Source: JANQKX01 sp039028695
GTDB lineage: Bacteria; Pseudomonadota; Alphaproteobacteria; Kiloniellales; Kiloniellaceae
Reading direction: 5' to 3'
Length of the DNA stretch: 34,466 nt
NCBI GenBank assembly: GCA_039028695.1
Contig: JBCCHN010000044.1
Location: 1 to 34,466 of the forward strand
This document shows, piece after piece, positions 23,819 through 31,460 of the stretch; position 1 is the stretch's first letter; the number at the start of each line of letters is the position of its first letter. Position numbers and translations under genes: made by a program. The notes beneath the pieces are model-generated. The model had not been told where the DNA came from, did no database searches, and saw only the letters and a program-made list of their open reading frames with translations.

Positions 23819-24709
23819 GTGAATTGGGATGATCATCGCTACTTCCTGGCTATCGCCAGGGCAAAGTCCCTGACCGGTGCGGCCCGGGCCTTGGGCGTCA
23901 GTCAGCCCACCGTGTCGCGCCGCCTGGCGGCCCTGGAAGCGCGCCAGGGCGTGCGGCTCTTCGACCGCAAGCAACCGGGCTATGAACTCTCGGTACCGGG
24001 TCGGGAGGCTTTCGAGGCCCTGGGGCCCATTGAGCGGGATCTGGCCGCCCTTGACCGGCGCCTACGGGGCCAGGATCAAAGTTTGCGAGGATCTCTACGC
24101 CTGACCTGTACCGAGGTATTGTTCAACGACTACTTGGGGCCGCGTCTGGCGCCTTTCTTGGAGGCCCATCCGGGGTTGGACCTCAGCGTGTTCTGCACCT
24201 TTGAGCGCTTGAGCCTCAGCCGGCGCGAGGCCGATGTGGCTCTGCGCTTTACCGGTGCGCCGGCCAAGACACTGGTGGGCCGGCGTTTGGCGAAGGCCGC
24301 ATTTGCTGTCTATGCCAGCCCGCATCTGGTGCCTGAAACGCCTTTTGAGTCACATCCCGAAGTGATTGAGGCTTTGCCTTGGATCGGCTGGCAGGACGAG
24401 GGCTATAACCGTCTTTTGATACACAAACCCTTTTCCGGCGCGGTCATCAAGCATCGGGTGGACAGCATGCAAAGCCTAGTCGCCATGGCCAAGTGGGGTT
24501 TGGGTGTCACGGTTTTACCCTGCTACATCGCCGATCCGGACCCGGGCCTCGTCCGTCTCGCGCCCGAACCTCTACCCAGTGAAACCCCCGACCTCTGGCT
24601 GCTGTATCACCCCGACGTCAAGGGCCTGGCCCGCCTGCGTCTTTTGACCGACTTTCTATGTGAGCATTTCGCCAAGGACCAGGGTTTGTTCGAAGGGCGT
24701 AGCGTTTAG
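23819..24709 (+). CDS. LysR-family transcriptional regulator
   Basis: This is a full-length (296-residue) LysR regulator. It has the N-terminal winged HTH (WDDHRYFLAIARAKSL, then ARALGVSQPTVSRRLAALE and RLFDRKQPGYELSVPG), a linker helix, and a complete periplasmic-binding-like effector domain (GSLRLTCTEVLFNDYL, EADVALRFTG, SMQSLVAMAKWGLGVTVLP). The sequence pattern with ADVALRF and a short last helix is of the LrhA/HTH-type group that regulates a neighbouring gene. The GTG at 23819 has GGAGGA about 9 nt upstream. It lies between DUF1330 (divergent) and the TauD-like gene (downstream, about 90 bp), both possible targets. Confidence 0.88.
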   Translation: MNWDDHRYFLAIARAKSLTGAARALGVSQPTVSRRLAALEARQGVRLFDRKQPGYELSVPGREAFEALGPIERDLAALDRRLRGQDQSLRGSLRLTCTEVLFNDYLGPRLAPFLEAHPGLDLSVFCTFERLSLSRREADVALRFTGAPAKTLVGRRLAKAAFAVYASPHLVPETPFESHPEVIEALPWIGWQDEGYNRLLIHKPFSGAVIKHRVDSMQSLVAMAKWGLGVTVLPCYIADPDPGLVRLAPEPLPSETPDLWLLYHPDVKGLARLRLLTDFLCEHFAKDQGLFEGRSV

Positions 24710-24802
24710 GGATCGCATGCGACCGACGTTTTCATTGGACAAGAGGGATGACCCCCTGATACCCGGTAAGGGGTGATCCGCTGATTGGTGAGGAGGAGTT
24801 TT

Positions 24803-25660
24803 ATGGTTTCCCTTTCGCCCGTGACCCCGGCCATTGGGGTTGAGTTGTCCGGATTGGATTTTAGCAGCCCCCTGAGCACGGAAGACCAGGACGCGGTCTA
24901 TCAAGCTTTGATGGATCATCATGTGATCTTCGTTCGGGGGGTGGATATTTCACCGGCTGCCCACCTGGCGTTCGCGCGGGGCTTTGGGGCCTTGGACGAG
25001 CCCCATTTGTTCTATCCCCATGTGGCGGGCTTCGAGAACATCGTGCTTTTGGAAAACGACAGGGACCGGCCGCCGGATACCAATTCCTGGCACACGGACC
25101 TGACCTTTAAGGCCGAGCAGCCCTTTGCCTCTATCCTCATTGCCCGTGATGTGCCGGCCAGTGGCGGGGACACCTTATGGTCCAGCAGCTATGCCGCCTA
25201 TGGGCGCTTGCCCGACGGCATGAAGCGGGATCTCGAAGGTCTCAAGGCGGTGCACGACCTGGGAGATTTTCGCAACAGCGTGGCCCAGGCCAGCGGCGAA
25301 CAGACGGCGGTTGAACGCTTGAACGGGGAGGTGAGCCGCTTTGGCCACAACATCCGTCCGCTGATCGACCGGCATCCCGTGACGGGTCGCAAGTTCCTGA
25401 ATTTCAACGAAGCTTTCGTGTCGCACATCCTGGGCCTGACCACCAACGAGTCAAACGCCTTGCGCACCTTTTTGGCGAACCACATGAACAAACCTGAGGA
25501 CCAGGTGCGCTGGCGCTGGCAAAAGGGTGACCTGGCCATGTGGGACAACCGGGTCACCATGCACTATGCGGTAAGCGACTATGTACCCCACTATCGCTGT
25601 ATGAATCGCATTACAGTCGTTAGCGATATACGAGAATCAGCGAAAAAGTCGCAAGTATAA
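24803..25660 (+). CDS. TauD/TfdA-family Fe(II)/2-oxoglutarate dioxygenase
   Basis: This 285-residue protein has the iron facial triad as H97-x-D99 (SWHTDLTF) and the distal H254 (VTMHYAVSDY), and the 2-oxoglutarate-binding Arg at R265 (His+11), with R269 next. The N-terminal AIGVELSGLDFS and central QPFASILIARDVPASGGDTLW segments are typical of the taurine dioxygenase family. It hydroxylates a small sulfonate, phenoxyacid or similar carboxylate, using 2-oxoglutarate and O2. The sequence cannot tell which. The ATG at 24803 follows AGGAGGAG, an excellent site. The LysR gene just upstream on the same strand is its probable regulator. Confidence 0.9.
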   Translation: MVSLSPVTPAIGVELSGLDFSSPLSTEDQDAVYQALMDHHVIFVRGVDISPAAHLAFARGFGALDEPHLFYPHVAGFENIVLLENDRDRPPDTNSWHTDLTFKAEQPFASILIARDVPASGGDTLWSSSYAAYGRLPDGMKRDLEGLKAVHDLGDFRNSVAQASGEQTAVERLNGEVSRFGHNIRPLIDRHPVTGRKFLNFNEAFVSHILGLTTNESNALRTFLANHMNKPEDQVRWRWQKGDLAMWDNRVTMHYAVSDYVPHYRCMNRITVVSDIRESAKKSQV

Positions 25661-25992
25661 ATCCATAATTGTTAGCAATTTAGAAAATTCTTGTTGTTGA
25701 ATATTAAGAAAAGTTTATCCAAAATATCTTTTGTTTTCAGTAAAATATATAAAAAATCTAATATACATGGCGCAAATTTCCTATTTGACTTGTAATCTTG
25801 AAATAAAAGACTTTACCACCTTTCCGTAATTTGCTAATGGAAGGTCAATTATTGGCATTGCATTGGTGAAGGGGGACGTATGGCCTCAATGCTTTAAAAT
25901 TATCTACTTAAAATTAAAAAAGTAAAATAAATTAATCTAAAAATCTGCCACTGGCGAGCGCAGAGAGTTCGGGGGAAAGGAATGGGCGCACC
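25661..25992. other. Very AT-rich intergenic region
   Basis: About 330 bp, mostly A and T (particularly 25675-25780 and 25895-25950), far below the GC level of the flanking genes. It contains TTGACT at 25785-25790, but I could not place a convincing -10 at the right spacing. No open frame stands out. It probably carries the promoter of the methyltransferase gene. It could also mark the edge of an acquired segment. Confidence 0.45.
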
Positions 25993-26835
25993 GTGACCTT
26001 CGATAGTTTTTCTCAGTATTATTTTCGCAAAGATGTCATCGATCACTATGCGAGCGACGAGATAATCAGACCTTGCGAGAGAAGAGTTTTTGAACTGTGC
26101 CGGGAGGATATACAGGGCAAACGAGTGCTCGAATTGGGGGTTGGCGGCGGCCGCCTGTCGGGAATTTTAGGGGACATGGCTGCGGAATTTGTAGGTATTG
26201 ATTATGTCCCCGCCATGGTGGAGATCTGCCGAAACCGCTTTCCCCATCTGGCTTTTTTGGAGGGCGATGCCAGAGATCTCTCCCGTTTCGATGATGGCTC
26301 TTTCGACTATATCATCTTCGGCTTTAATGGCATCGACACCTTGGGTCACGAGGACCGCCTGATTATTATGGGGGAGATTCACCGCGTGCTGCGGCCTGGC
26401 GGTATTTTCTGTTTTTCCTCGCAGAATCGGGATTATGGGAAACGGGTCCGTGTGTTGGATTTTCGGCGCGGGATGGGCATGAATTTCTTCCTTGTGAACG
26501 CCCGCAATGTTTTGAGTTTTCTTTTCGCCTTGCCTCACGAGGTGGAAACCGATCACTATCGGATCATGAGTGCTCCGGCGGGCGGCTTAAAGAACCTGGG
26601 AATCTGCACTTATTGCATCAGCAAAAACGATCAGATTACCCAGCTTGCCGAGCTTGGTTTTGAGTGCCTTGAGGCGATCTGCCACGACGGCAAACTCTTG
26701 CCCTACGAGGCAATCGACCGGGACAGCGAGCTAATCTATTACCGCGCTCAAAAACCGCAAATAGCGATAGGATCGGCTGCCGGCCAGCTAACCATCAAAA
26801 GGGGCGCGGACCTTAAAAGGGAAACCTCCCATTAA
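25993..26835 (+). CDS. Class I SAM-dependent methyltransferase
   Basis: This 280-residue protein has a Rossmann-like methyltransferase fold: motif I VLELGVGGG (45-53), the acidic end of strand 2 in FVGIDYVP (D70), the GDARDLSRF loop, and motif IV-like YIIFGFNGIDTL followed by HRVLRPGGIFCFSSQNRD. The C-terminal part (about 180-280) is less typical and includes a Cys-rich patch (GICTYCIS). The methyl acceptor is unknown. It lies alone downstream of an AT-rich spacer. The GTG start at 25993 has GGGGGAAAGGA about 11 nt upstream, and the ATG at 25982 is out of frame. Confidence 0.85.
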   Translation: MTFDSFSQYYFRKDVIDHYASDEIIRPCERRVFELCREDIQGKRVLELGVGGGRLSGILGDMAAEFVGIDYVPAMVEICRNRFPHLAFLEGDARDLSRFDDGSFDYIIFGFNGIDTLGHEDRLIIMGEIHRVLRPGGIFCFSSQNRDYGKRVRVLDFRRGMGMNFFLVNARNVLSFLFALPHEVETDHYRIMSAPAGGLKNLGICTYCISKNDQITQLAELGFECLEAICHDGKLLPYEAIDRDSELIYYRAQKPQIAIGSAAGQLTIKRGADLKRETSH

Positions 26836-26869
26836 GGTGCTGCTGCTGGCCGTGGCTTGGGCCAGTGTC

Positions 26870-26885
26870 CGAGGCTCGTGCCTCG
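26870..26885. other. Short perfect hairpin between convergent genes
   Basis: CGAGGC (26870-26875) pairs with GCCTCG (26880-26885) around TCGT in the 120 bp between the methyltransferase and CBS genes. There is no T-run, so a terminator role is only possible. Confidence 0.3.
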
Positions 26886-26957
26886 TGCATGTTAGAGAAG
26901 CAGCGATTGATTCCTCAAGGCGTTAAATTTTCGGGGCCAAAGCAATGTGGCTTGACG

Positions 26958-27398
26958 TTAGCCCTCGGCAATCTTGGTTAAAAAGTCAATGTGGGCGTCG
27001 GCTTCCTGCAACTCCGCGCCCAGGAAATCTCTGAGCGAGATAATTCCCAAAACCTTCATGGCGTTGCCCGGACCCTTTTCGACCACGGGCAAGTGACGAA
27101 AGCCGGCGTCTTTCATCATCAAGATGGCATGGGTTGCCATGGCATCGGGGCTGATGGTCGTCGGCCTTTTAGTCATGACATCGCACAACAGCGTTGTGGA
27201 GGGATCTCGCCCGGCGGCCATGACCCGATTGAGGGCGTCCCGTTCGGTAAATATGCCCTTCAATTCGCCGTCCTCCATGACGAGAACAGCGCCGATGTGG
27301 TGCTCGGTCATAAGCTCTGCTGCTGCCATGACCTTTGCACTGCCGGGAAGAAGGTGCAGACGGCCTGAAATCAAATCCCGAATACGGCGGGGTGCCAT
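26958..27398 (-). CDS. Two-CBS-domain protein
   Basis: This 146-residue protein consists of a tandem CBS pair (Bateman module): the first in LLPGSAKVMAAAELMTEHHIG, LVMEDGELKGIFTERD, and the second in VMTKRPTTISPDAMATHAIL, FRHLPVVEKG, VLGIISLRDFLG. Such stand-alone modules bind AMP, ADP or ATP and usually report energy state to a partner, which is unknown here. The ATG at 27398 is preceded by GGAGG at 8 nt, so the 12-codon longer frame is rejected. The gene lies 66 bp downstream of the UMP-kinase-like gene on the same strand and may be co-transcribed, which would give a nucleotide-sensing theme. Confidence 0.88.
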   Translation of the reverse strand: MAPRRIRDLISGRLHLLPGSAKVMAAAELMTEHHIGAVLVMEDGELKGIFTERDALNRVMAAGRDPSTTLLCDVMTKRPTTISPDAMATHAILMMKDAGFRHLPVVEKGPGNAMKVLGIISLRDFLGAELQEADAHIDFLTKIAEG

Positions 27399-27428
27399 AA
27401 GCTTTCCTCCGCTGATTGATGCCCCCAG

Positions 27429-27473
27429 ACTCAATTAAGATAGACTCAATTAAGATAGACTCAATTACGATTG
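27429..27473 (-). repeat. Tandem array 3 x 15 bp at the stop codon of the UMP-kinase-like gene
   Basis: Minus-strand units are CAATCGTAATTGAGT and two copies of CTATCTTAATTGAGT. The first holds the last Gln-Ser codons and the stop TAA (27465-27467). With a 15-bp period, the TAA recurs in the same frame in each copy, giving three in-frame stops. Confidence 0.93.
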
Positions 27474-28199
27474 CTGACGGGTGTCAATGCCGCTGTTGAG
27501 ATAGGTTCCCACAACCTCGCCATTACAAATTCGCTGTGCGCAGCCTTTGGCGTCGAAGTTAAAAACATGGGTGGGCAAAGAGTGGGCGCGGGCCAGCACC
27601 AGTGCCCCAGCGTCCATGAAGGACAAATTTTTAGCGATGGCTTCGGTATAGGAAATGGCCTCGTAAAGGGCAGCGTCCGCGTCCACCTTGGGATCGGAGG
27701 AATAAACGCCGTCAACACCATTCTTGGCCGCCAAAACGGCATCGCACTTAAGTTCGATGGCGCGTTGTACAGAAGGATAATCCGTGGTGACCAAAGGTTC
27801 TCCGATTCCGCCGACCAGAATGATTATTTGTCCCTTTTCCAGATGGTGGAGGGCTCTGCGGCGAATGTAGGGTTCGGCGACAGAGGGAATGGCCAGGGCC
27901 GACATCACTCGGGGCTGAAGATCCGAGAGAGACTCGATGGCCCCGCGCAGCATTAGGCCATTGGCGATAGTACCGAGCATCCCGATGTTATCGGCTTCGG
28001 CGCGCTCGATGTTCCACTTTTCAGAGACCTTTCCACGGAAGACATTGCCGCCGCCGACCATGGCCGCGACTTGAATGCCATTATTGGCCAGGGCGATAAT
28101 TTCACCGGCGATGTATTCGATGGACGGGCCGTGAAACACATCCGATGTCCCCCCGGCCAAGGCCTGGCCGCTTAGCTTCAGCATCACCCGTTGGTACAT
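27465..28199 (-). CDS. UMP kinase-like protein (PyrH family)
   Basis: This 244-residue amino-acid-kinase-fold protein has the PyrH sequence order: LKLSGQAL at 7-14, MVGGGNVFRG at 48-56, the UMP-specific ADNIGMLGTIANGLMLRGAIE, HLEKGQIIILVGGIGEPLVTTD, AKNGVDGVYSSDPKVDADA, and HVFNFDAKGC near the end. UMP kinase phosphorylates UMP with ATP and is the first step from UMP to UTP/CTP. Several normally invariant positions differ (for example GGIGEP for the usual AGTGNP, and ADNIGML for ADYMGML). The gene is not next to rpsB, tsf or frr, its usual neighbours. It may be the sole PyrH or a divergent second copy. Start ATG at 28199 with AGGAAT upstream. Confidence 0.82.
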   Translation of the reverse strand: MYQRVMLKLSGQALAGGTSDVFHGPSIEYIAGEIIALANNGIQVAAMVGGGNVFRGKVSEKWNIERAEADNIGMLGTIANGLMLRGAIESLSDLQPRVMSALAIPSVAEPYIRRRALHHLEKGQIIILVGGIGEPLVTTDYPSVQRAIELKCDAVLAAKNGVDGVYSSDPKVDADAALYEAISYTEAIAKNLSFMDAGALVLARAHSLPTHVFNFDAKGCAQRICNGEVVGTYLNSGIDTRQQS

Positions 28200-28230
28200 G
28201 GTCGCAATTCCTATTTTTTTGGCACAAACC

Positions 28231-29340
28231 TCACAGCCCGCCCACTCGGGTGATCACGGTGAACTTATCCTCCTGCGTGCCGTCGATGGTCTTGAAGCGG
28301 CAGTCGGCACGCTCGGGTTGGCCCTGGGCGAAGAAGGTGCAAAAGAGGGCGCCGTAGGTTACGTCGTCCACTTTCCTGTCCGTCGATGTTTTTGTCTCTT
28401 TGGGTGCATAGACCTTGGCCCACCAGGGATTGTCCCGGCCCTCGGCCCGGCCGCCGCCGCTAATGGACTTGCCGCCCAGACCGGAAACAAAGGCAAAGCT
28501 GCGCCCCGGCGACAGGTAAAGGGTATCCTCCACCGAGCCGATTTGCTGGTTGGCGAAATCCGACATTAAGTGTGTGCGGCTATAGTTGTGTTGATGCCCG
28601 GTCGCAATGATCGCCCCGGCCCGCCGGCAGGTGTCATACACCCGCCAGCCCGTCTCGTCCTTTTGCTCGCCCACCTGTATCAAGTGCTGGACCTTATGCC
28701 AGGAACAGATGCGCCAGCGGGCCGTACTGCTCTGAAAGGCCTCTGCCAAATAGGATACATGGTCTTGATCGTCCAGTTGATCGGGCAGGGTACCGATCCC
28801 CGACAGCACGATCTGAATGCCTTGGAATTGACAGGTGGCCTGCACGCCGATCTGGCCGTCGCAGCCCATCTCGTCCACGCGGGTCAGGCGCCTTTCCAGG
28901 ATCTCCTGATAGCCGCCGTCACCCAGCCAGTGGCCGTTATGGCTGTCCTTGGGTTTGTCGTCTTGCTTGATGTCGTGATCGCCCACCGAGGCCAGCACGG
29001 GAAAGTCCGTGCCCAGGGCGGCATCGATCATGGCCTGCCACTCTTGCGGGCTGCCCCCATATCCCAAGCCCCCCTGGATGAGCAGCAGGTCGGTCCCCTC
29101 CTTTTTGACCGTGGCCAGCACGTCCTCGGCAAAAGGTCCCACCCCCTGATCACTGATAAAGGCAATGGTAACGGGGACCAGCGGCTCCTGCGCCCGGGCG
29201 GCCGAGATTGGGGCAATGGTGACTGGGATATTGGTGACTGGGATAATGGAATGTGGGGCCTTGGAGAATAGGGTATCGGCAAGGGCGCCGCCCAATCCCA
29301 CAGTCGCAAGGGCAATCGCACAGATCTTGGTCAGCTTCAT
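28231..29340 (-). CDS. Exported calcineurin-like metallophosphoesterase
   Basis: This 369-residue protein starts with a signal peptide (hydrophobic stretch ICAIALATVGLGGALA, then a Pro/Ile/Val-rich linker and ARA-QEP). The catalytic fold resembles purple-acid-phosphatase/tartrate-resistant types: FISDQGVG (D64), SVGDHD (120-123), the metal-binding CSWHK, and TGHQHNYSRT with the GHxH motif. Two key positions differ. The second motif reads IQGGLGY where GDxxY is usual, so a bridging Asp is replaced by Gly91. The GNHD Asn is replaced by Asp (D121). A Cys-rich middle suggests disulfides in the periplasm. The linker carries an in-frame 15-bp duplication. The gene lies 31 bp upstream of pyrH on the same strand. 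Confidence 0.8.
   Translation of the reverse strand: MKLTKICAIALATVGLGGALADTLFSKAPHSIIPVTNIPVTIAPISAARAQEPLVPVTIAFISDQGVGPFAEDVLATVKKEGTDLLLIQGGLGYGGSPQEWQAMIDAALGTDFPVLASVGDHDIKQDDKPKDSHNGHWLGDGGYQEILERRLTRVDEMGCDGQIGVQATCQFQGIQIVLSGIGTLPDQLDDQDHVSYLAEAFQSSTARWRICSWHKVQHLIQVGEQKDETGWRVYDTCRRAGAIIATGHQHNYSRTHLMSDFANQQIGSVEDTLYLSPGRSFAFVSGLGGKSISGGGRAEGRDNPWWAKVYAPKETKTSTDRKVDDVTYGALFCTFFAQGQPERADCRFKTIDGTQEDKFTVITRVGGL
29217..29246. repeat. 15-bp tandem duplication in the phosphoesterase signal-linker region
   Basis: TGGTGACTGGGATAT (29217-29231) and TGGTGACTGGGATAA (29232-29246) are adjacent copies differing at the last base. They add five codons in frame (the repeated PVTNI/PVTIA pattern) between the signal sequence and the mature domain. 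Confidence 0.85.
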
Positions 29341-29576
29341 TAGGGTCTCTTCTATCGTCTTTTTATCTTACGCGGCCTTGCCCAGCATGAGCCGCAGGGC
29401 GCGGATCCTGTCAATGGTGATGGGAAGACTGCCAAACCGGATGCCTCTTTCGCTCAAGGATCTGTGACATCGCCTTCCCTCGTGAACCCAGCCTGGAGCG
29501 GCATTACAAGCGCTGGCGCCAAGCCAGGTCAAGAGGCCTGGCGCCGAAAATTCCCCAACCGGGCTCAGATACCCGG
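29341..29576. other. Intergenic region with a long imperfect hairpin
   Basis: GGCGCCAAGCC (29515-29525) pairs with GGCCTGGCGCC (29535-29545) with one mismatch around a 9-nt loop. No T-run follows, so its role is uncertain. A 74-residue minus-strand frame exists, with a C-terminal end LPITIDRIRALRLMLGKAA of natural look, but no family or start site supports a gene. Confidence 0.35.
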
Positions 29577-29667
29577 CATGGCGGCCGGGCATAGTGTCCG
29601 GGCATAGTGGCGGGGCTTGATGGTGGGGCCTAGTGGCCGGGCTTAATGTCGGGTCTTAATGGCTGGT
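29577..29667 (-). repeat. Degenerate tandem array 7 x 13 bp at the stop codon of the membrane protein gene
   Basis: From the gene outward on the minus strand, the 13-bp units read ACCAGCCATTAAG, ACCCGACATTAAG, CCCGGCCACTAGG, CCCCACCATCAAG, CCCCGCCACTATG, CCCGGACACTATG and CCCGGCCGCCATG, with a possible eighth degenerate unit after them. The first unit encodes Thr-Ser-His and the stop TAA (29656-29658). Copies closest to the gene are most similar to it. Confidence 0.9.
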
Positions 29668-30036
29668 CTTGGGGGATAACTTGCGATGGCGGGCGATCAG
29701 GCCGGTCACGGCCCCGACCAAAATGGCCAGAAAATAGAGGCCGAAAAACAGCAGTGAAAAGGCTATAGAAATCGCCAGGTTATAGGCCAGAAAATCAATT
29801 GGGCCGCAGTCCCAAGACCCGTCGGGCACCCCTTCGCAGAGCCCGTCATAGGTGAGCATGGGCGGCACCATGGAAATCAACAAGTGAAGCACGATGGCGA
29901 CGAGCCAGATCAGACCCAGGCGCAGGACGATGCCGCCGCCGGTGTAGTTCAGGGTTGCCACCACACGATTTGCCGTTGCGGCGCAAAAAACGGCCAAGGC
30001 CAGAATGACGAATACGGTAAAAATTAAACCGGTCAT
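29656..30036 (-). CDS. Small integral membrane protein
   Basis: This 126-residue protein has three likely membrane helices (about 4-22, 36-58 and 84-114). The loop after the second helix (TYDGLCEGVPDGSWDCGPID) carries two Cys that could form a disulfide on the outer face. The C-terminus is basic and short (ARHRKLSPKTSH). I do not recognise the family, and no catalytic motif is visible. The ATG at 30036 has GAGGG and AAGAGAT upstream. The coding sequence ends inside the 13-bp tandem array. It is about 315 bp upstream of the phosphoesterase gene on the same strand. Confidence 0.65.
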   Translation of the reverse strand: MTGLIFTVFVILALAVFCAATANRVVATLNYTGGGIVLRLGLIWLVAIVLHLLISMVPPMLTYDGLCEGVPDGSWDCGPIDFLAYNLAISIAFSLLFFGLYFLAILVGAVTGLIARHRKLSPKTSH

Positions 30037-30323
30037 TATCTCTTGCCCTCAAGACCTGCCAGGTCAGGGTCCAGCAAACCCGCAATTTACCGAATTTATG
30101 TCATAAAACCAACCTTCTTGTAAAAGTGACCCTGAAACCAGTCAATTTGCTGCAAAGCCCTACTCCATAGGGATTCACGACAACCAGCTTAAAAACAGAT
30201 CGTGGCAGGACACCGGTCGGTGACACCATGAATCGGGCATGCCAACCTTTACCGCGCCGAAACGTGGTTAACGAGAAAAGTATGCGTTTAATTTTGGTGC
30301 CGCAAAGTTTGTTTCCGCAAAGA

Positions 30324-31340
30324 CTAACAGGGCGGCTGCGCCCCATAGGCTTCCCAGCGTGCAGTTTCATAAATGGGGCCATGGTAAGCGCCGCTTTGTA
30401 TTGCCGCCAAGGCCTTCTGCCACAGGGCTTGCCAGTCCTCGGCGGAGCGCAAAACTGCCTCTGGGTCTTTACGGCTGCGAGCCACAAAAGCGGGAAAGGC
30501 CGGCCGTCCGGTGGGCTGGCCCACGGGCTGATACCGCAGGTCGAAGGCAAAGCGCAGCCGCTCAGACCGATTGGGCAGCGACGCATGCTGGGTCAGCTTG
30601 TGCATCAGGACGACACTGCCACGGGGCACGGGCAAGGGCACCCGCGGGCCCGGCGCCAATCGCCGTCCGGCGATAAAGTTGGCATTGACCTTTTCGCTCT
30701 CCGGACAATGGGTGGTCATGCCGCCGGGTGCCGCGCTCGTTTCATGGTTATTTTTATGACTGCCTGGGATGACCACCAAGCAGCCTTGATCCTGCCATGC
30801 ATCGCTGACCGCGATCCAAACGGTCAACAAATCCGTTTCCAAGGCTTCATCCAACAGGCCGGCCAGGTCCTGGTGCCAGGTGGTCCGCCCGGCGATCCCC
30901 TTTTTCAGGTCCGCTGCAAGGGTCTTCTCTGGCGGTTTCAGGCGCAGGTGTTGCGTGGGGTTAGAAAGGATTTCGGGCCCGATAATCGATTCCACAATGT
31001 CCAGCACCTTGGGGTGGGTAATAAGATCAAAGACCGCCGGGCCGCAGTGCACGGGTGCATGCGCCGGCAGCGACTGTTGAACCGGCAGGGTGATGTCCAA
31101 CTCTTGAAAAACCTGCCGGCACTCGTCCAGCAGCGCACCATAGCGCTGTGCGAAGGGCAGCTCCGGCCGGGGTGAGGTGATCTGACCCCGTGTGAACAGG
31201 TCCTCGGCCTTGTGCGCCAGCAGGGCCTCGTACTCGACCTGAACCGCCGTCAAGTCGGCCGGATCCAAGGCCGACTCAAGGACTAAATAGCCTTGCCGGT
31301 CAAAGTCCGCCATTTGGGTTTGGGACAAGGCGCCCCTCAT
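30324..31340 (-). CDS. Phytanoyl-CoA dioxygenase family (PhyH) protein
   Basis: This 338-residue Fe(II)/2-oxoglutarate dioxygenase has H156-x-D158 (TTWHQDLAG), the distal H252 (LTQHASLPNRSERLRFAFDLRY) and R261 as the probable 2-oxoglutarate-binding residue. The family features GCLVVIPGSHK and VPRGSVVLMHK are present. Related bacterial proteins hydroxylate small molecules, including ectoine or other natural-product and lipid substrates, so the name is only a family label. The ATG at 31340 has no strong Shine-Dalgarno sequence. It is divergent from the MDR oxidoreductase across 120 bp. The 287 bp downstream (30037-30323) contain nothing I can support. Confidence 0.85.
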   Translation of the reverse strand: MRGALSQTQMADFDRQGYLVLESALDPADLTAVQVEYEALLAHKAEDLFTRGQITSPRPELPFAQRYGALLDECRQVFQELDITLPVQQSLPAHAPVHCGPAVFDLITHPKVLDIVESIIGPEILSNPTQHLRLKPPEKTLAADLKKGIAGRTTWHQDLAGLLDEALETDLLTVWIAVSDAWQDQGCLVVIPGSHKNNHETSAAPGGMTTHCPESEKVNANFIAGRRLAPGPRVPLPVPRGSVVLMHKLTQHASLPNRSERLRFAFDLRYQPVGQPTGRPAFPAFVARSRKDPEAVLRSAEDWQALWQKALAAIQSGAYHGPIYETARWEAYGAQPPC

Positions 31341-31460
31341 AGACTGCGGCTCATGCTGGCCTCCTCAAAAAATCTCTTCCCCCTCGGCCCCATGGGGGCT
31401 ATGTCCTCTTAAGCCATTTTAACATCGATCCATTGCGGTCATCTAGGAAAAGGATATGCC

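Noticed and set aside
28570..29271. 233-residue plus-strand frame opposite the phosphoesterase
   Set aside because: Antisense shadow of the phosphoesterase. No ribosome-binding site and no recognisable domain.
30228..31175. 315-residue plus-strand frame opposite the PhyH gene
   Set aside because: Antisense shadow. The minus strand carries the complete iron-binding triad and family motifs.
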